From Lysinibacillus sphaericus OT4b.31 (GTDB lineage: Bacteria; Bacillota; Bacilli; Bacillales_A; Planococcaceae): a stretch of 64,000 nt of DNA. Location: NCBI RefSeq assembly GCF_000392615.1, contig NZ_KB933398.1, forward strand, positions 690,391-754,390, in the 5' to 3' direction. Position 1 is the first letter of the stretch, and every line of letters begins with the position of its first letter. The notes under the pieces are model-generated. The model worked only from the letters and a program-made list of their open reading frames with translations, had not been told where the DNA came from and made no database searches. Shown piece by piece: positions 10,326 to 21,284 of this stretch. Both the position numbers and the translations under genes were made by a program.

Positions 10326-11831
10326 TTAAACGTTAGTTGCTTGTTTTACATATGGATTTGACAGGTCCATACCCTCTAATGAAAGACCCATTGCAGTTGC
10401 AACACCTTCACCGTATGCTGGATCAGCTAAATAGCAGTGTAAGATGTGGCGGCGTTTAATGAATTCTTCAACAGACGCCATATCATTAGCTGTATTTTCA
10501 AATAAACGTTGTTGTTCTTCCGCAGTCATTAGGCGGAATAATTTACCTGGCTGCTCGAAATAGTTGCTGTCATCTTCACGGAAGTCATGAATGCCAGCAT
10601 TGCCATCGATACGTAATTCAGGCTCTTTATGGTCTAAGTTGTGTTCCCACTCACCATAGCTATTTGGCTCGTAGCTCATTGTTGAACCAAGGTTGCCATC
10701 AAAACGCATAGCGCCATCACGATGGAAAGTACGGAATGGACATTTTGGTGCGTTTACAGGTAGCATATAGTGATTTACGCCTAAACGGTAACGTTGTGCA
10801 TCAGCGTATGCAAAGATACGACCTTGTAGCATTTTATCTGGAGAGAAGCTAACGCCAGGAATAATGTTAGAAGGTGCAAATGCCGCTTGCTCTACTTCTG
10901 CAAAGTAGTTGTCTGGATTTTTGTTTAACTCGAATTCACCAACTGGAATTAGTGGGAAGTCGCCTTTGTACCAAACTTTTGTTAAGTCAAATGGATTGTA
11001 TGGTAATGCACGAGCTTGTTCTTCTGTCATTACTTGAATGTACATTTTCCATTTCGGGAAATCGCCTTTTTCAATTGCTCCATAAAGGTCACGTTGTGAA
11101 GATTCACGGTCGTTACCGATTACCTCATTAGCCTCAGTTCCCGTTAAATTCTTAATACCTTGTTCTGTACGGAAGTGGAATTTCACCCATACACGCTCAT
11201 TTTGAGCATTGATAAAGCTGTAAGTGTGAGAACCGAAACCATGCATATGGCGGAAGCCGTTCGGAATACCACGATCGGACATAACAATTGTAACTTGGTG
11301 AAGGGCTTCTGGTAATGAAGTCCAGAAATCCCAGTTTGAATTTGCGTTTTTCATATTTGTACGTGGATCACGTTTTACTACATGGTTTAAATCTGTAAAG
11401 TGTAGTGGATCACGGAAGAAGAATACAGGTGTATTATTACCGACTAAATCCCAGTTACCTTCTTCAGTATAGAATTTAAGTGCAAATCCACGGATATCAC
11501 GTTCTGCATCAGCTGCACCACGTTCGCCGGCTACTGTAGAGAAACGAGCGAACATTTCTGTTTTCTTGCCAATGTCAGAGAAGATTTTTGCTTTTGTATA
11601 TTGCGTAATATCATGCGTTACAGTGAAAGTACCAAATGCACCAGAACCTTTTGCATGCATCCGACGTTCAGGGATAACTTCACGGTTGAAGTTTGCTAAT
11701 TTTTCGACTAACCATACATCTTGAAGTAAAAGAGGTCCTCGTGGTCCTGCAGACATAGAGTCATGGTTACTTACTACTGGGGCACCACCTGCTGTTGTAA
11801 AGCGACGGCTACGATCATTTACGTTTGTCAT
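10326..11831 (-). CDS. katA: Monofunctional haem catalase
   Basis: 501 residues, typical of small-subunit clade 3 catalases. ATG preceded by CAGGAGG. Active-site His59 lies in '[13 protein letters not shown]' and the Asn of the [10 protein letters not shown] block is present. The proximal haem tyrosine is in [14 protein letters not shown]. It degrades hydrogen peroxide in the cytoplasm. A PerR-like operator lies ~85 bases upstream, so peroxide induction is expected. Single gene with its own terminator. Confidence 0.96.
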   Translation of the reverse strand: MTNVNDRSRRFTTAGGAPVVSNHDSMSAGPRGPLLLQDVWLVEKLANFNREVIPERRMHAKGSGAFGTFTVTHDITQYTKAKIFSDIGKKTEMFARFSTVAGERGAADAERDIRGFALKFYTEEGNWDLVGNNTPVFFFRDPLHFTDLNHVVKRDPRTNMKNANSNWDFWTSLPEALHQVTIVMSDRGIPNGFRHMHGFGSHTYSFINAQNERVWVKFHFRTEQGIKNLTGTEANEVIGNDRESSQRDLYGAIEKGDFPKWKMYIQVMTEEQARALPYNPFDLTKVWYKGDFPLIPVGEFELNKNPDNYFAEVEQAAFAPSNIIPGVSFSPDKMLQGRIFAYADAQRYRLGVNHYMLPVNAPKCPFRTFHRDGAMRFDGNLGSTMSYEPNSYGEWEHNLDHKEPELRIDGNAGIHDFREDDSNYFEQPGKLFRLMTAEEQQRLFENTANDMASVEEFIKRRHILHCYLADPAYGEGVATAMGLSLEGMDLSNPYVKQATNV

Positions 11832-11912
11832 AATAGTTTACCTCCTGGAAAAATTGTAAGTCAAACTCTTCATTTATAACTATAACAAATCTAAAATAGA
11901 ATTGCTAGTAGA

Positions 11913-11927
11913 TTATAATAATTATTG
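11913..11927 (-). promoter_or_regulatory. PerR box upstream of katA
   Basis: TTATAATAATTATTG matches 13 of 15 positions of the PerR consensus TTATAATnATTATAA and lies in the katA promoter region. The rest of the 11832-12197 gap is AT-rich, without further recognisable features. Confidence 0.7.
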
Positions 11928-12197
11928 TTAAAGAATTTTTATATTAAGATATAAACTATTAATATATGCATAATCTAATAAGATTATGCATCACTTTTGA
12001 TGAATGACATAAATTTAAAAAGATTTACTTAAATGACGGTAATCCTGTTAGCTGGCACTTTCTGTAGTAAGGCATGTAAATAATAGAATGACTTTAAAGT
12101 AGATAGAAGTGAAGGTTTCTATCTAGTTTCTACTATACGCGTGTTGAAAATAGAGTGTGCTAATTGAAAATATACTAAATTTAAGTGGCTGTATTTT

Positions 12198-13652
12198 TCA
12201 AGTTTTACGATAACGATTAGGTGTAGTACCTATTTGTTGTTTGAATATTTTGATGAAGTAATTTGGGTCATCGAAGCCATTTAGAAGTGCGATTTCACTA
12301 ATCGCAAAATCTGTTTCGACAAGCATTTTTGTAGCATTTTGAATGCGCATTTGCTGTAAAGAGCGTTTAAATGGTAAGCCTTGCTTCTTTGAGAAAATCG
12401 TGCTCAAATAATTGGGGCTAATCCCTAATTTATAGGCAACGAAGGGCAAGGACAATGAACTATCCTGAAACTGTTGCTCGATAATTTCTAGTGCCAGTTC
12501 TACATAGTCTGCTTTTTTCTCCATGCGAGCCTGACGAGCTAAGGCAATCAATGTTTGTGTAAAAGAAATAATGCCATTAAGTATTGTATAAAGTATGGGA
12601 TGTTCAATAATTAAATGAAAAAGCTGACGATAGTTTTGTTCGATAACAGCCTTCTCGTGCAATTTATATTTCAGCATAAAGCGTCGAATTTGAGCCAAAA
12701 CACTTGTCAAATGAATTCGTAAATCATCCTGTTCGTAATAAATCCCTTCATTAGATAATCGATATAAAAAGGCTTTGATTTCTTCAAGATTTCCGTCTTC
12801 TAAACTTTTAATAAGTAATTGTTGCTCTTCTGGTGTTAATAACGGATCAAATGGTTGCGTTTCTAACTGTCTGGTCGCATAAAAAATATGGCCGAATCCT
12901 TCGTAAAAACTTTGATGAAGTGCACGCTTGGTTAAAGTGTACATATTTTTTAATGTTGCAGGTGTGTAGTCGTAAATCCCGATATTAAGAGAACTATTAT
13001 TGGTGAGTCTCCACTCCTTCATCAATGTGCGCACATCTTTTTCAACGGTTTTAATATCTTGTATTTGAAATAGACAGACAATACTTTCTGCTAATGGATA
13101 TATTTTCATATGATGGTAAATTGGCGTTTGCTGAATCCAATTGTACAGTTTATTTAATGTTTCAGGATGCTCAGGCTCAATCATCGTGAAGTGCATATCT
13201 GTATCTAAAGAGCTGGTCTCGCTATCTAAAAATAATCTATAGTAAAATGTTTCGTCTGTATCTTGGGTATAGGCTTTCTTTACCTTCGCCGTATGAATCG
13301 AAATTGTAGCAAGTTTTTGCTTTAAAATTTCTAAATCAATGGGTTTTACAAAAAGGTGTGCAACCTGCAAATCAATTGCTTTCATGGCATTTTTAAATAA
13401 TGGTTCTGTCGTTATTGCAAAAATAGTGCCAGAGTGTTTTTGTAATAGCTGATAAAGCTTCGTTAAACGGTTATTAGGAATTAAATCGATATTCAGTAAA
13501 ATTACCTCAGGTTCAAACTGTTGAATGCTCTCAGTTGCTTCAGAAATAGCCGTACACATTTCAACTATAATATCTCCAGGGAAGTAAGTTTGTAAAAACC
13601 ACCGAATACCTGATAATTCTGTAGGGTCTCTATCAATCAATAAAATTCGCAT
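12198..13652 (-). CDS. REC-AraC response regulator lacking the phospho-acceptor Asp, divergent from hut
   Basis: 484 residues; ATG behind AAGGTGGG. The N-terminal ~120 residues form a receiver domain with the acidic pair (Asp7, Asp9) and the conserved FVKP lysine. The strand-3 acceptor position reads VILLNID, placing Asn54 where Asp is expected; Asp56 is two residues on. A long middle region (~120-370) resembles the linker of YesN-type regulators. The C-terminal ~100 residues are two AraC helix-turn-helices (LPFVAYKLGISPNYLSTIF and ISEIALLNGFDDPNYFIKIF). It is divergent from hutH with 203 bp between, and no histidine kinase is adjacent. I infer it controls hut, possibly without phosphorylation. 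Confidence 0.85.
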   Translation of the reverse strand: MRILLIDRDPTELSGIRWFLQTYFPGDIIVEMCTAISEATESIQQFEPEVILLNIDLIPNNRLTKLYQLLQKHSGTIFAITTEPLFKNAMKAIDLQVAHLFVKPIDLEILKQKLATISIHTAKVKKAYTQDTDETFYYRLFLDSETSSLDTDMHFTMIEPEHPETLNKLYNWIQQTPIYHHMKIYPLAESIVCLFQIQDIKTVEKDVRTLMKEWRLTNNSSLNIGIYDYTPATLKNMYTLTKRALHQSFYEGFGHIFYATRQLETQPFDPLLTPEEQQLLIKSLEDGNLEEIKAFLYRLSNEGIYYEQDDLRIHLTSVLAQIRRFMLKYKLHEKAVIEQNYRQLFHLIIEHPILYTILNGIISFTQTLIALARQARMEKKADYVELALEIIEQQFQDSSLSLPFVAYKLGISPNYLSTIFSKKQGLPFKRSLQQMRIQNATKMLVETDFAISEIALLNGFDDPNYFIKIFKQQIGTTPNRYRKT

Positions 13653-13855
13653 AACAATTAACCCACCTTAAAATAATCTAGTTTCGTAAAAAAGTAATAT
13701 TATATTATTAAAAATAACATAAAAATCATTAATAATTCCTGTTTTCTCTTTTAAAATTCTCTATTTTCTGAAAAAAGGAGTTTGTACAATATAAGTAGAG
13801 GAATTTCTATCGATATAGATAATTTACCCAAGATATAGAACAAGGGGGATATTAA

Positions 13856-15370
13856 ATGATGTCTATCATTGAGCTTGATGGCAATACATTAACAAGACAG
13901 CAAGTAGAGGAAATCGTGAAGGGGCATGTCACTGTTGTGTTATCCACTGAAAGTGAACAGCGCATTCAATTAAGTAGGGAGCGCATTGAAAAGCGTTTAG
14001 CGGAAGGGCAAGCCATTTATGGTGTGAACACAGGATTTGGAAAACTAAGTCATATTCGTATTGATGAGGCGGATAATGAGCTATTACAGTTGAATTTACT
14101 ACGATCAGATGCCACTGGTGTTGGCGTACCGTTTCCGACAGAAGTTGTCCGCGCCATGATGATATTACGTGCTAATGCATTAGCACGTGGATTTTCTGGA
14201 ATTCGACTAGAGACAGTACAGCTATTACTGGATTGCATCAATAAAGGCGTGCATCCGATAGTACCGTCACAAGGGTCTGTTGGGGCAAGTGGTGATTTAG
14301 CACCGCTTTCACATTTGGCTTTAGTGCTTGTAGGAGAAGGGAAGGCGGAGTTTGAAGGTGAGATTGTAAGTGGTGGTATGGCATTACAGCATGCAGGATT
14401 GACGCCTGTACGACTACAAGCAAAAGAGGGGCTAGCGCTAGTTAACGGTACACAGGCAATGACAGGTATTGGTGTCTTAACATTGAATGAGGCAGAGCGC
14501 ATTGGGCTTGCCGCAGATATGGCCGCAAGTCTGTCGCTTGAAGCATTAAAAGGTATTACTTCAGCCTTTGATCCAGCTCTATTAGCTGTAAGACCACACT
14601 CGGAATTAGAGCTTGTTGGTGGGCGAATCCGCTCGTGGCTTGATGGGAGTAAACGAGTGACAAAACAGGGTGAAATCCGGATGCAAGATGCCTATTCACT
14701 TCGTTGTATTCCGCAAGTGCATGGCGCATCATGGCAGTCATTTTTCTATGCAGAGGAACGTGTGCAAACTGAGATGAATGCAACGACAGATAATCCTATT
14801 GTTTTAGAAAACGGAGAAGTATTATCTGGTGGACATTTCCACGGACAGCCAATTGCCTTAGCGATGGACTTTTTAAAAATTGGTGTATGTGAATGGGCCA
14901 ATATTTCCGAACGACGCACGGAACGTATGGTCAATCCACAACTTAACGAAGGTTTACCGCCATTTTTAGCAACAAATCCCGGGATTGAATGTGGGCTAAT
15001 GATTGCGCAATATACAGCAGCTTCAATCGTGTCGGAAAACAAAGTATTGGCACACCCTTCAAGTGTAGATTCGATTCCTACATCGGGTAATCAGGAAGAT
15101 CATGTCAGTATGGGGACAACATCTGCTCGTCAAGTACGTCAAATCGTACACAATGCTGCTCGTGTCATTGCGATAGAAATGATTTGCGCATCACAAGCTA
15201 TTCATTTAGATAGGGCGGAGCAACAGTTAGCCCCAGCTACAAGTCAATTTTTGCAAAAGGTGCGTGCAATTTGTCCGCCGCTTACAACCGATCAACCGAT
15301 TGGAGATGAAATTGAAGCGTTAGCGAACTATTTATTGACGAGCGATGAGTTAGTGGCAATGTCGAAATAA
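13856..15370 (+). CDS. hutH: Histidine ammonia-lyase
   Basis: 504 residues from ATG 13856 (ATG 13859 also possible) after GGGGG. It deaminates histidine to urocanate. The MIO prosthetic group forms from Ala144-Ser145-Gly146 in [14 protein letters not shown], which is intact. First gene of the hutHUI operon. Length and motifs are standard. Confidence 0.97.
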   Translation: MMSIIELDGNTLTRQQVEEIVKGHVTVVLSTESEQRIQLSRERIEKRLAEGQAIYGVNTGFGKLSHIRIDEADNELLQLNLLRSDATGVGVPFPTEVVRAMMILRANALARGFSGIRLETVQLLLDCINKGVHPIVPSQGSVGASGDLAPLSHLALVLVGEGKAEFEGEIVSGGMALQHAGLTPVRLQAKEGLALVNGTQAMTGIGVLTLNEAERIGLAADMAASLSLEALKGITSAFDPALLAVRPHSELELVGGRIRSWLDGSKRVTKQGEIRMQDAYSLRCIPQVHGASWQSFFYAEERVQTEMNATTDNPIVLENGEVLSGGHFHGQPIALAMDFLKIGVCEWANISERRTERMVNPQLNEGLPPFLATNPGIECGLMIAQYTAASIVSENKVLAHPSSVDSIPTSGNQEDHVSMGTTSARQVRQIVHNAARVIAIEMICASQAIHLDRAEQQLAPATSQFLQKVRAICPPLTTDQPIGDEIEALANYLLTSDELVAMSK

Positions 15371-15389
15371 AAGCAAAGGGGATGGCAAT

Positions 15390-17066
15390 ATGGAGACAAA
15401 AACAAATATTCGTGCACCAAGAGGAACAACGCTTACATGTAAAGGATGGACACAGGAAGCAGCTATGCGTATGCTGATGAATAATTTGGATCCTGAAGTA
15501 GCGGAAAATCCAGATGAGCTAATTGTCTATGGTGGTATCGGGAAAGCAGCTCGCAATTGGGAAAGTTATGAGCAAATTATTGCTTCGTTGACAAAATTAG
15601 AGAATGATGAAACTTTACTCATTCAATCCGGAAAGCCGGTTGCTGTATTTCGTACGCATGCAAATGCACCGCGGATTCTCATTGCAAACTCAAATCTAGT
15701 GCCAGCTTGGTCAAACTGGGAGCATTTTTATGAACTAGAGGACCGCGATTTAATGATGTACGGTCAAATGACGGCAGGTAGCTGGATTTATATCGGTGCA
15801 CAAGGTATCTTACAAGGAACGTATCTGTCCTTTGTGGAAGCAGGCAAAAAAGTATTTGGTACAGCAGATTTGCGCGGTAAATTTATTTTAACTGGGGGAA
15901 TGGGAGGCATGAGTGGCGCTCAGCCTTTAGCTGGCAAAATGGCTGGTGCCGTGATTTTAGTAGTCGAAGTAGATCGAGCGCGAATCGAACGCAAAATAAA
16001 AGAAGGCTACTGTGATTATATCGTTGAAACGGTAGAGGAAGCCATTCAATTAGTGGATGCACTACGTGAAAAAAAGGAGCCTGCATCAATTGGACTCGTT
16101 GGCAACTGTGCAGATGTAAATCGTGAGCTACTTGATCGTGCTATTATTCCTGACTTTGTAACAGACCAAACATCTGCACATGATCCGATAAATGGCTATG
16201 TTCCAAACGGGATGACATTTGAGGAAGCGCTTGATTTGCGTAAAAAGGATGTAAAAACCTACGAGCAAAGAGCAAAAGAAACGATGGCAGAGCATGTTCG
16301 TACAATGCTTGAATTTCAACAGGCGGGTGCAGAAGTATTTGATTATGGTAATAATATTCGAGCATATGCAAAAGAAATGGGTGTGGCCAATGCATTTGAT
16401 TTCCCTGGCTTTGTGCCAGCGTATATCCGTCCATTATTCTGTGAAGGAAAAGGGCCTTTCCGTTGGGCGGCACTTTCCGGTGATCCACAGGATATTTATA
16501 AAACAGATGCTCTAGCAAAAGAGATGTTTGCACATGATAAAGCTTTAGTGAATTGGATTGATATGGCACAAAAAATGGTGAAATGGCAAGGGTTACCGGC
16601 ACGTATTTGCTGGTTAGGCTATGGTGATCGTCATCGATTCGCACTGAAGGTCAATGAAATGGTTGCTAGCGGGGAGTTATCAGCACCGATTGTCTTTGGG
16701 CGAGATCATTTAGATTCTGGCTCTGTTGCCTCTCCAAATCGTGAAACAGAGGGCATGAAAGACGGCTCGGACGCAGTATCTGACTGGCCTATTTTAAATG
16801 CACTTGTTAATACGGCAAGTGGCGCAAGCTGGGTAAGTGTCCATCATGGTGGTGGCGTAGGAATGGGATTCTCGCAGCACGCTGGTCAAGTATTAGTAGC
16901 GGATGGCTCTCAGCTTGCTTCAGATAAGATTGCTCGGGTATTAATAGCAGACCCGGGGTTAGGGGTTGTGCGTCACGCAGATGCTGGTTATGAAATCGCC
17001 ATCAATACAGCGAAGGAAAAAGGTGTGCATATGCCTATGCTAAAGCAAAGGGATGATGCGAAGTGA
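15390..17066 (+). CDS. hutU: Urocanate hydratase
   Basis: 558 residues, starting 19 bp after hutH. Converts urocanate to imidazolone propionate using tightly bound NAD+. The Rossmann-like glycine block [20 protein letters not shown] and the conserved [12 protein letters not shown] and [17 protein letters not shown] segments are intact. Ends overlapping the GTG of hutI, indicating translational coupling. Confidence 0.97.
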   Translation: METKTNIRAPRGTTLTCKGWTQEAAMRMLMNNLDPEVAENPDELIVYGGIGKAARNWESYEQIIASLTKLENDETLLIQSGKPVAVFRTHANAPRILIANSNLVPAWSNWEHFYELEDRDLMMYGQMTAGSWIYIGAQGILQGTYLSFVEAGKKVFGTADLRGKFILTGGMGGMSGAQPLAGKMAGAVILVVEVDRARIERKIKEGYCDYIVETVEEAIQLVDALREKKEPASIGLVGNCADVNRELLDRAIIPDFVTDQTSAHDPINGYVPNGMTFEEALDLRKKDVKTYEQRAKETMAEHVRTMLEFQQAGAEVFDYGNNIRAYAKEMGVANAFDFPGFVPAYIRPLFCEGKGPFRWAALSGDPQDIYKTDALAKEMFAHDKALVNWIDMAQKMVKWQGLPARICWLGYGDRHRFALKVNEMVASGELSAPIVFGRDHLDSGSVASPNRETEGMKDGSDAVSDWPILNALVNTASGASWVSVHHGGGVGMGFSQHAGQVLVADGSQLASDKIARVLIADPGLGVVRHADAGYEIAINTAKEKGVHMPMLKQRDDAK

Positions 17067-18331
17067 CGATTTTAATAAAAAATGCCAATGAAGTCATTAC
17101 CTTAAAATGTGTAGCACAAGGTCCTCGCATAAAAGAACAAATGCGAGATGTTGCAATAGTCCCGCATGGCAGTGTTTTGATAGAAAATGATCGTATCGTT
17201 GCAATTGGTACCTTCGCGCAGTTGGAAGCAGACCACCCTGATTTACTCAAAGCGGCAGAGGTTATCGATGCATCGGGGAAGGTCGTTATGCCTGGCCTCG
17301 TCGATTGCCATACGCATTTAGTACATGGAGGTACGCGTGAGCAGGAGTTTAATATGCGCTTAAATGGCTCCACTTATATGGACATCATGAATGCAGGTGG
17401 TGGGATTCATGCAACGACAAAGCACACAAGAGAAGCTAGCTTTGATGAATTGTATGGAAAGACGCTGCGCCATTTAGATGTATTTCTAAAACACGGTATC
17501 ACAACAGTTGAGGCAAAATCGGGCTATGGCTTGGATTGGGAAAATGAAAGAAAGCAGTTAGAGGTAGCCAAAAAGCTACAAGCTACACATGCTATAGATA
17601 TAGTGAGTACATTTATGGGGGCTCATGCAGTACCGCGTGATTATAAAGGTCGTGAAGACGAATTTGTCGACATACTCGTAGATGAGATGCTACCGAAAGT
17701 GGCCGAACTAGGGCTTGCAGAGTTCAATGATGTATTCTGTGAAAAAGGTGTATTTACACCAGAGCAATCCCGCCGTATTTTAGAGGCAGGAAAAGCGTTA
17801 GAACTAACACCGAAAATCCACGCCGATGAAATTGAACCATATAAAGGAGCGGAGTTAGCCGCTGAAGTGGGGGCAATCTCGGCAGAGCATTTATTGGTTG
17901 CTTCAGATGAAGGGATTCGAAAAATGGCAGCAACAGGTACGATTGCTGTATTGCTCCCTGGAACCGCATTTTTCTTGCGCGCTCCTTTTGCAAGAGGGCG
18001 TCTGATGATCGATGAAGGGGTACCTGTTGCCATTTCAACCGATTTTAATCCTGGCTCGTCCCCGACGATGAGTCTGCCGTTTATTATGAATCTAGCTTGT
18101 ATGTACATGGGCATGACGCTAGAGGAAGTATTAACAGCGACGACTATTAACGCTGCGTATGCTCTTAATCGAGGCAATCAGATTGGTTCACTTGAAGTAG
18201 GAAAGCAAGCAGATGTTATCATGCTCGATGTCGCTAATTATAAGCAGCTACAATATTTTTACGGCATGAATCACACTCATACAGTCATCAAAAATGGGCG
18301 AATTGTCGTCAAGGATGGCATTCTTATATAA
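17063..18331 (+). CDS. hutI: Imidazolonepropionase
   Basis: 422 residues from GTG 17063, overlapping the hutU stop by 4 bp. A metal-dependent amidohydrolase that opens the imidazolone ring to give N-formimino-glutamate. The [16 protein letters not shown] metal motif and [10 protein letters not shown] and [12 protein letters not shown] blocks are present. No hutG or hutP follows, so formiminoglutamate hydrolysis must be encoded elsewhere or done by another route. Confidence 0.97.
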   Translation: MTILIKNANEVITLKCVAQGPRIKEQMRDVAIVPHGSVLIENDRIVAIGTFAQLEADHPDLLKAAEVIDASGKVVMPGLVDCHTHLVHGGTREQEFNMRLNGSTYMDIMNAGGGIHATTKHTREASFDELYGKTLRHLDVFLKHGITTVEAKSGYGLDWENERKQLEVAKKLQATHAIDIVSTFMGAHAVPRDYKGREDEFVDILVDEMLPKVAELGLAEFNDVFCEKGVFTPEQSRRILEAGKALELTPKIHADEIEPYKGAELAAEVGAISAEHLLVASDEGIRKMAATGTIAVLLPGTAFFLRAPFARGRLMIDEGVPVAISTDFNPGSSPTMSLPFIMNLACMYMGMTLEEVLTATTINAAYALNRGNQIGSLEVGKQADVIMLDVANYKQLQYFYGMNHTHTVIKNGRIVVKDGILI

Positions 18332-18483
18332 ATAATCTGTAAAATTTTACCTAGCTACTGTTTGCCTGGTATCTAGAGAACGTTTGTCTTGATGGCCATA
18401 ATGATAATGGGGTTTAACCTACAGATAAAACGGCAACGTTTTCTGGTAATTGTGTCTAGATTTATACATTTATATTTATAAAA

Positions 18484-18525
18484 AAGCGCAAATAGGGTGA
18501 AATAGACTTATTTGTGCTCTTTTTC
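18484..18525 (+). terminator. Terminator of the hut operon
   Basis: AAGCGCAAATA / TATTTGTGCTCTTTTTC inverted repeat with T-tract, 150 bp past hutI and just before the next gene's promoter. Confidence 0.7.
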
Positions 18526-18570
18526 GTATAGAATAGAACTGTCATCATTATGGAAAGGAAATTATAAGAT

Positions 18571-20418
18571 TTGCAACTTACATTAACATTTATCATTTTA
18601 GGAGCAACGATATTTGCATTTATGACGAATCGTGTACGAGCTGATCTGGTTGCGATAGTGTCGCTCCTTGCATTTATTATTACGGATATTTTAACACCAG
18701 CGGAGGCGTTAGCTGGTTTTTCGAACTCTGTTGTACTAATGATTGCAGGGCTTTTTGTCGTGGGTGCTGGGATATTGCGTACGGGACTTGCAGGGATGGC
18801 AGGGCAGCTATTGCTGAAATGGTCAGGCGATAGTGAGCTGAAGTTATTTGTGTTACTACTTGTGATTGTTGGCTCTGTCGGCGCTTTTATGAGTAATACG
18901 GGTACAGTAGCTTTAATGATGCCGATTGTTGTTAGTATCGCAATTAGTATGAAGGAAAGTCCTTCTAAATTTTTGTTACCTCTTTCTTATGTAGCAAGCC
19001 TATCTGGGCTAATGACATTAATTGCTTCGCCGCCGAATTTAATTGTTAGTCAGCTTTTGGTGGATCGTGGCTATAATAAACTGGGCTTTTTCGAAGTGAC
19101 ACCGATTGGCATTGTTGGGATGATTGTCGGTATTATCTATTTGGTGCTTGTACGAAATGTATTATTGCCCAATGAACAAAATCGTACCCAAACAAATGCT
19201 GGCTACAAACTCTCGCCAAAGAAAATTATTAAGCAATATGATTTGAACAATCGTTTGTTTAAAATATATGTGCCTGAGGATTCTGCAATTATTGGTATGT
19301 CACTAGCAGAATTGAAGCTACCTGCGAAATATGCGCTCTGTATGATGAAAATTCATCGTAAATCGCAAGAAGGTATAAATCTATTGCCAATGACTTATCA
19401 GGAAATGGCTGGTCCAACAAGCGTTATACATGCGACGGATGAGCTCTATGTGCAAGGTGAGGAACAAGATATTCGTCGTTTGGCTATGGATTATGGCTTA
19501 GAAATGCAAGAGTTAGTTGAGGGAGAAGCTGATGAATTGGTATCGAAGCACCTCGGCATTGCAGAGGTACTACTAACGCCAAATTCTAGCTTCACGAATG
19601 AGACAGTCAGCTCATTGGGCTTCCGTGAAAAATACAATCTCAATATTATTGGCATTAATCGTAGAGGTGGCTATAAGCTACAGGATATGGTTTCACATAA
19701 GTTGAAATTCGGTGATGCCATTCTCGTGCAGGGTGCATGGGATGAAATCGTGCTACTCGCAAGGGAAACGCAGGACGTCGTAGTAGTTGGTCAGCCAAAA
19801 GAGCATGCAAGTGTTGCCGCAGCCACAGGTAAGGCGGGAATTGCGGGTGCTATTATGCTTTTAATGATTGTACTAATGGCTTTTGAAGTTTTCCCTGCTG
19901 TTATTTCCGTGATGATTGGTGCAGTACTAATGATTTTAACAGGCTGTTTGCGCAATATGGAGGATGCATATAACAATATGAATTTTGAAAGCATTGTCCT
20001 TGTTGCAGCGATGCTTCCGATGGCAACAGCGCTAGAAAAAACTGGCGGTATGGTAATTTTATCGAATGGAATTATCGATGTACTCGGTAGCTACGGCCCT
20101 TATGGGGTACTTATTGGAATTTATATTTTGACGGTAATTTTCGGGCAATTTATTAGTAATACGGCAACTGCTGTCCTGTTTGCGCCAATTGCCATGAACG
20201 CAGCGATTGCCATGGATGCAAATCCAACAACGTTTATGATTGGCGTAGCGGTGGCAGCAAGTATGGCATTTGCCACGCCAATTGCCTCGCCGACAAATGC
20301 ACTTGTTATGACTGCGGGGGGTTATAAGTTTATGGACTTTGTGAAGGTTGGATTACCACTACAGGTCGTAATGTTTGTCGTCATGATGCTAGCAGTGCCA
20401 TTTTTCTTTCCATTTTAA
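18571..20418 (+). CDS. SLC13/DASS-type anion permease with two RCK_C domains
   Basis: 615 residues from TTG 18571 (GGAAA upstream). Six or so membrane helices (residues 1-205) are followed by two cytoplasmic TrkA-C/RCK_C domains (~210-295 and ~300-390), then further membrane helices to the end. The two halves carry the repeated motifs NTGTVALMMPIV ... ASPPNLIVSQ and NTATAVLFAPIAMN ... ASPTNALVMT, typical of the divalent-anion:Na+ symporter family. Predicted to import a di- or tricarboxylate or sulfate; the substrate cannot be read from sequence. It follows hutI but is separated by a terminator. Confidence 0.85.
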   Translation: MQLTLTFIILGATIFAFMTNRVRADLVAIVSLLAFIITDILTPAEALAGFSNSVVLMIAGLFVVGAGILRTGLAGMAGQLLLKWSGDSELKLFVLLLVIVGSVGAFMSNTGTVALMMPIVVSIAISMKESPSKFLLPLSYVASLSGLMTLIASPPNLIVSQLLVDRGYNKLGFFEVTPIGIVGMIVGIIYLVLVRNVLLPNEQNRTQTNAGYKLSPKKIIKQYDLNNRLFKIYVPEDSAIIGMSLAELKLPAKYALCMMKIHRKSQEGINLLPMTYQEMAGPTSVIHATDELYVQGEEQDIRRLAMDYGLEMQELVEGEADELVSKHLGIAEVLLTPNSSFTNETVSSLGFREKYNLNIIGINRRGGYKLQDMVSHKLKFGDAILVQGAWDEIVLLARETQDVVVVGQPKEHASVAAATGKAGIAGAIMLLMIVLMAFEVFPAVISVMIGAVLMILTGCLRNMEDAYNNMNFESIVLVAAMLPMATALEKTGGMVILSNGIIDVLGSYGPYGVLIGIYILTVIFGQFISNTATAVLFAPIAMNAAIAMDANPTTFMIGVAVAASMAFATPIASPTNALVMTAGGYKFMDFVKVGLPLQVVMFVVMMLAVPFFFPF

Positions 20419-20450
20419 AAAACTCGGTGCCTATACCGGGTTTTTTTCTC
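20416..20450 (+). terminator. Terminator of the SLC13 permease gene
   Basis: AAACTCGGT / ACCGGGTTTTTTT hairpin directly at the stop codon. Confidence 0.8.
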
Positions 20451-20675
20451 GATAAAAAAGAAGGTTATGAAAATATTCTGCATGGACATGGTTGCTAATA
20501 TAAAAAATACCAGTATATTTTGAGTTATTTTTATATTAAAGTGTATGTTAAACTCCTATTCTTAAAAGTGGAAAAAAGAATGAAATGATCATCAAAAAGA
20601 CTCTAGAGTACAAAGAAATATAGAATCATTTATATAGGAAGTTTTCCAACATGTAAAAAAAATATTGAAAAAGTG

Positions 20676-20704
20676 TTGACCTTTATCTATTTAGCGTGTA
20701 GTAT
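20676..20704 (+). promoter_or_regulatory. rRNA-operon-type sigma-A promoter
   Basis: TTGACC (20676-20681) and TAGTAT (20699-20704) are separated by 17 bases. The leader that follows contains CCTTGAAAACTGAACAAG (20752-20769), a sequence typical of Bacillus rrn leaders and spacers. Confidence 0.7.
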
Positions 20705-20876
20705 TATATGAGTCGCCAAGGTGACACGCTAAAACAAGCAAAACATGAACCTTGAAAACTGAACAAGCAAAACGTAATCATAAAGTTTTTAGTAGCGAAC
20801 TTCGGTACGTGAACAAAACAAAATTTTGGACATCAAAATTGATGCCAGCAAAACAATTTGAGCTTATCAAATTTCT

Positions 20877-20942
20877 TTTATGGAGAGTTTGATCCTGGCT
20901 CAGGACGAACGCTGGCGGCGTGCCTAATACATGCAAGTCGAG
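20877..20942 (+). rRNA. 16S rRNA fragment, 5' end only (about 65 nt)
   Basis: The sequence from TTTATGGAGAGTTTGATCC through the universal GCGTGCCTAATACATGCAAG to TCGAG is the exact beginning of a Firmicute 16S gene. After 20942 it departs (TCCATTTAGGCCC...). The remaining ~1.5 kb of 16S, all of 23S and all of 5S are absent, yet promoter and leader lie upstream and tRNA genes downstream. Either a real internal deletion of an rrn operon or an assembly collapse across a repeat. Confidence 0.9.
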
Positions 20943-20963
20943 TCCATTTAGGCCCACCATTAT

Positions 20964-21040
20964 TCCGAAGTAGCTCAGTTGGTAGTAGCACCTGACTGTT
21001 AATCAGGTTGTCGCAGGTTCGAGTCCTGCCTTCGGAGCCA
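20964..21040 (+). tRNA. tRNA-Asn (anticodon GTT)
   Basis: Acceptor stem TCCGAAG / CTTCGGA, anticodon arm CCTGACTGTTAATCAGG with GTT, T-arm GCAGGTTCGAGTCCTGC, and an encoded CCA. In Bacillus, tRNA-Asn commonly follows a 5S gene. Confidence 0.95.
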
Positions 21041-21041
21041 T

Positions 21042-21113
21042 GGCCCGTTGGTCAAGTGGTTAAGACACCGCCCTTTCACGGCGGTAACACGGGTTCGAAT
21101 CCCGTACGGGTCA
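21042..21113 (+). tRNA. tRNA-Glu (anticodon TTC)
   Basis: Acceptor GGCCCGT / ACGGGTC, anticodon arm CCGCCCTTTCACGGCGG with TTC, T-arm CACGGGTTCGAATCCCGT. The 3' CCA is not encoded (TCT follows). One base separates it from tRNA-Asn, so both are co-transcribed. Confidence 0.95.
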
Positions 21114-21118
21114 TCTTG

Positions 21119-21150
21119 CATGTAGCACATTGTTGCTACATGTTTTTTTT
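21119..21150 (+). terminator. Terminator of the rrn/tRNA transcription unit
   Basis: CATGTAGCA / TGCTACATG perfect stem followed by eight T. Confidence 0.92.
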
Positions 21151-21284
21151 ATGAAGACTTCCAGTCAAAAACTTAAATTTGAACAAAGTATTTCATATAT
21201 GCAAAATGTATGTTTACGAGTGGATTTTTTCATGGTGAATCTAGTGCCATTGCTCTAATATGAGGGTAGATGGAGGAAATCGAC

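Noticed and set aside
14050-15042. Long minus-strand frames inside hutH.
   Set aside because: Antisense shadows of a well-conserved gene, without ribosome binding sites or recognisable motifs.
17641-18177. A 178-codon minus-strand frame inside hutI.
   Set aside because: Shadow frame of an intact enzyme gene, low-complexity Ser/Ala-rich translation.
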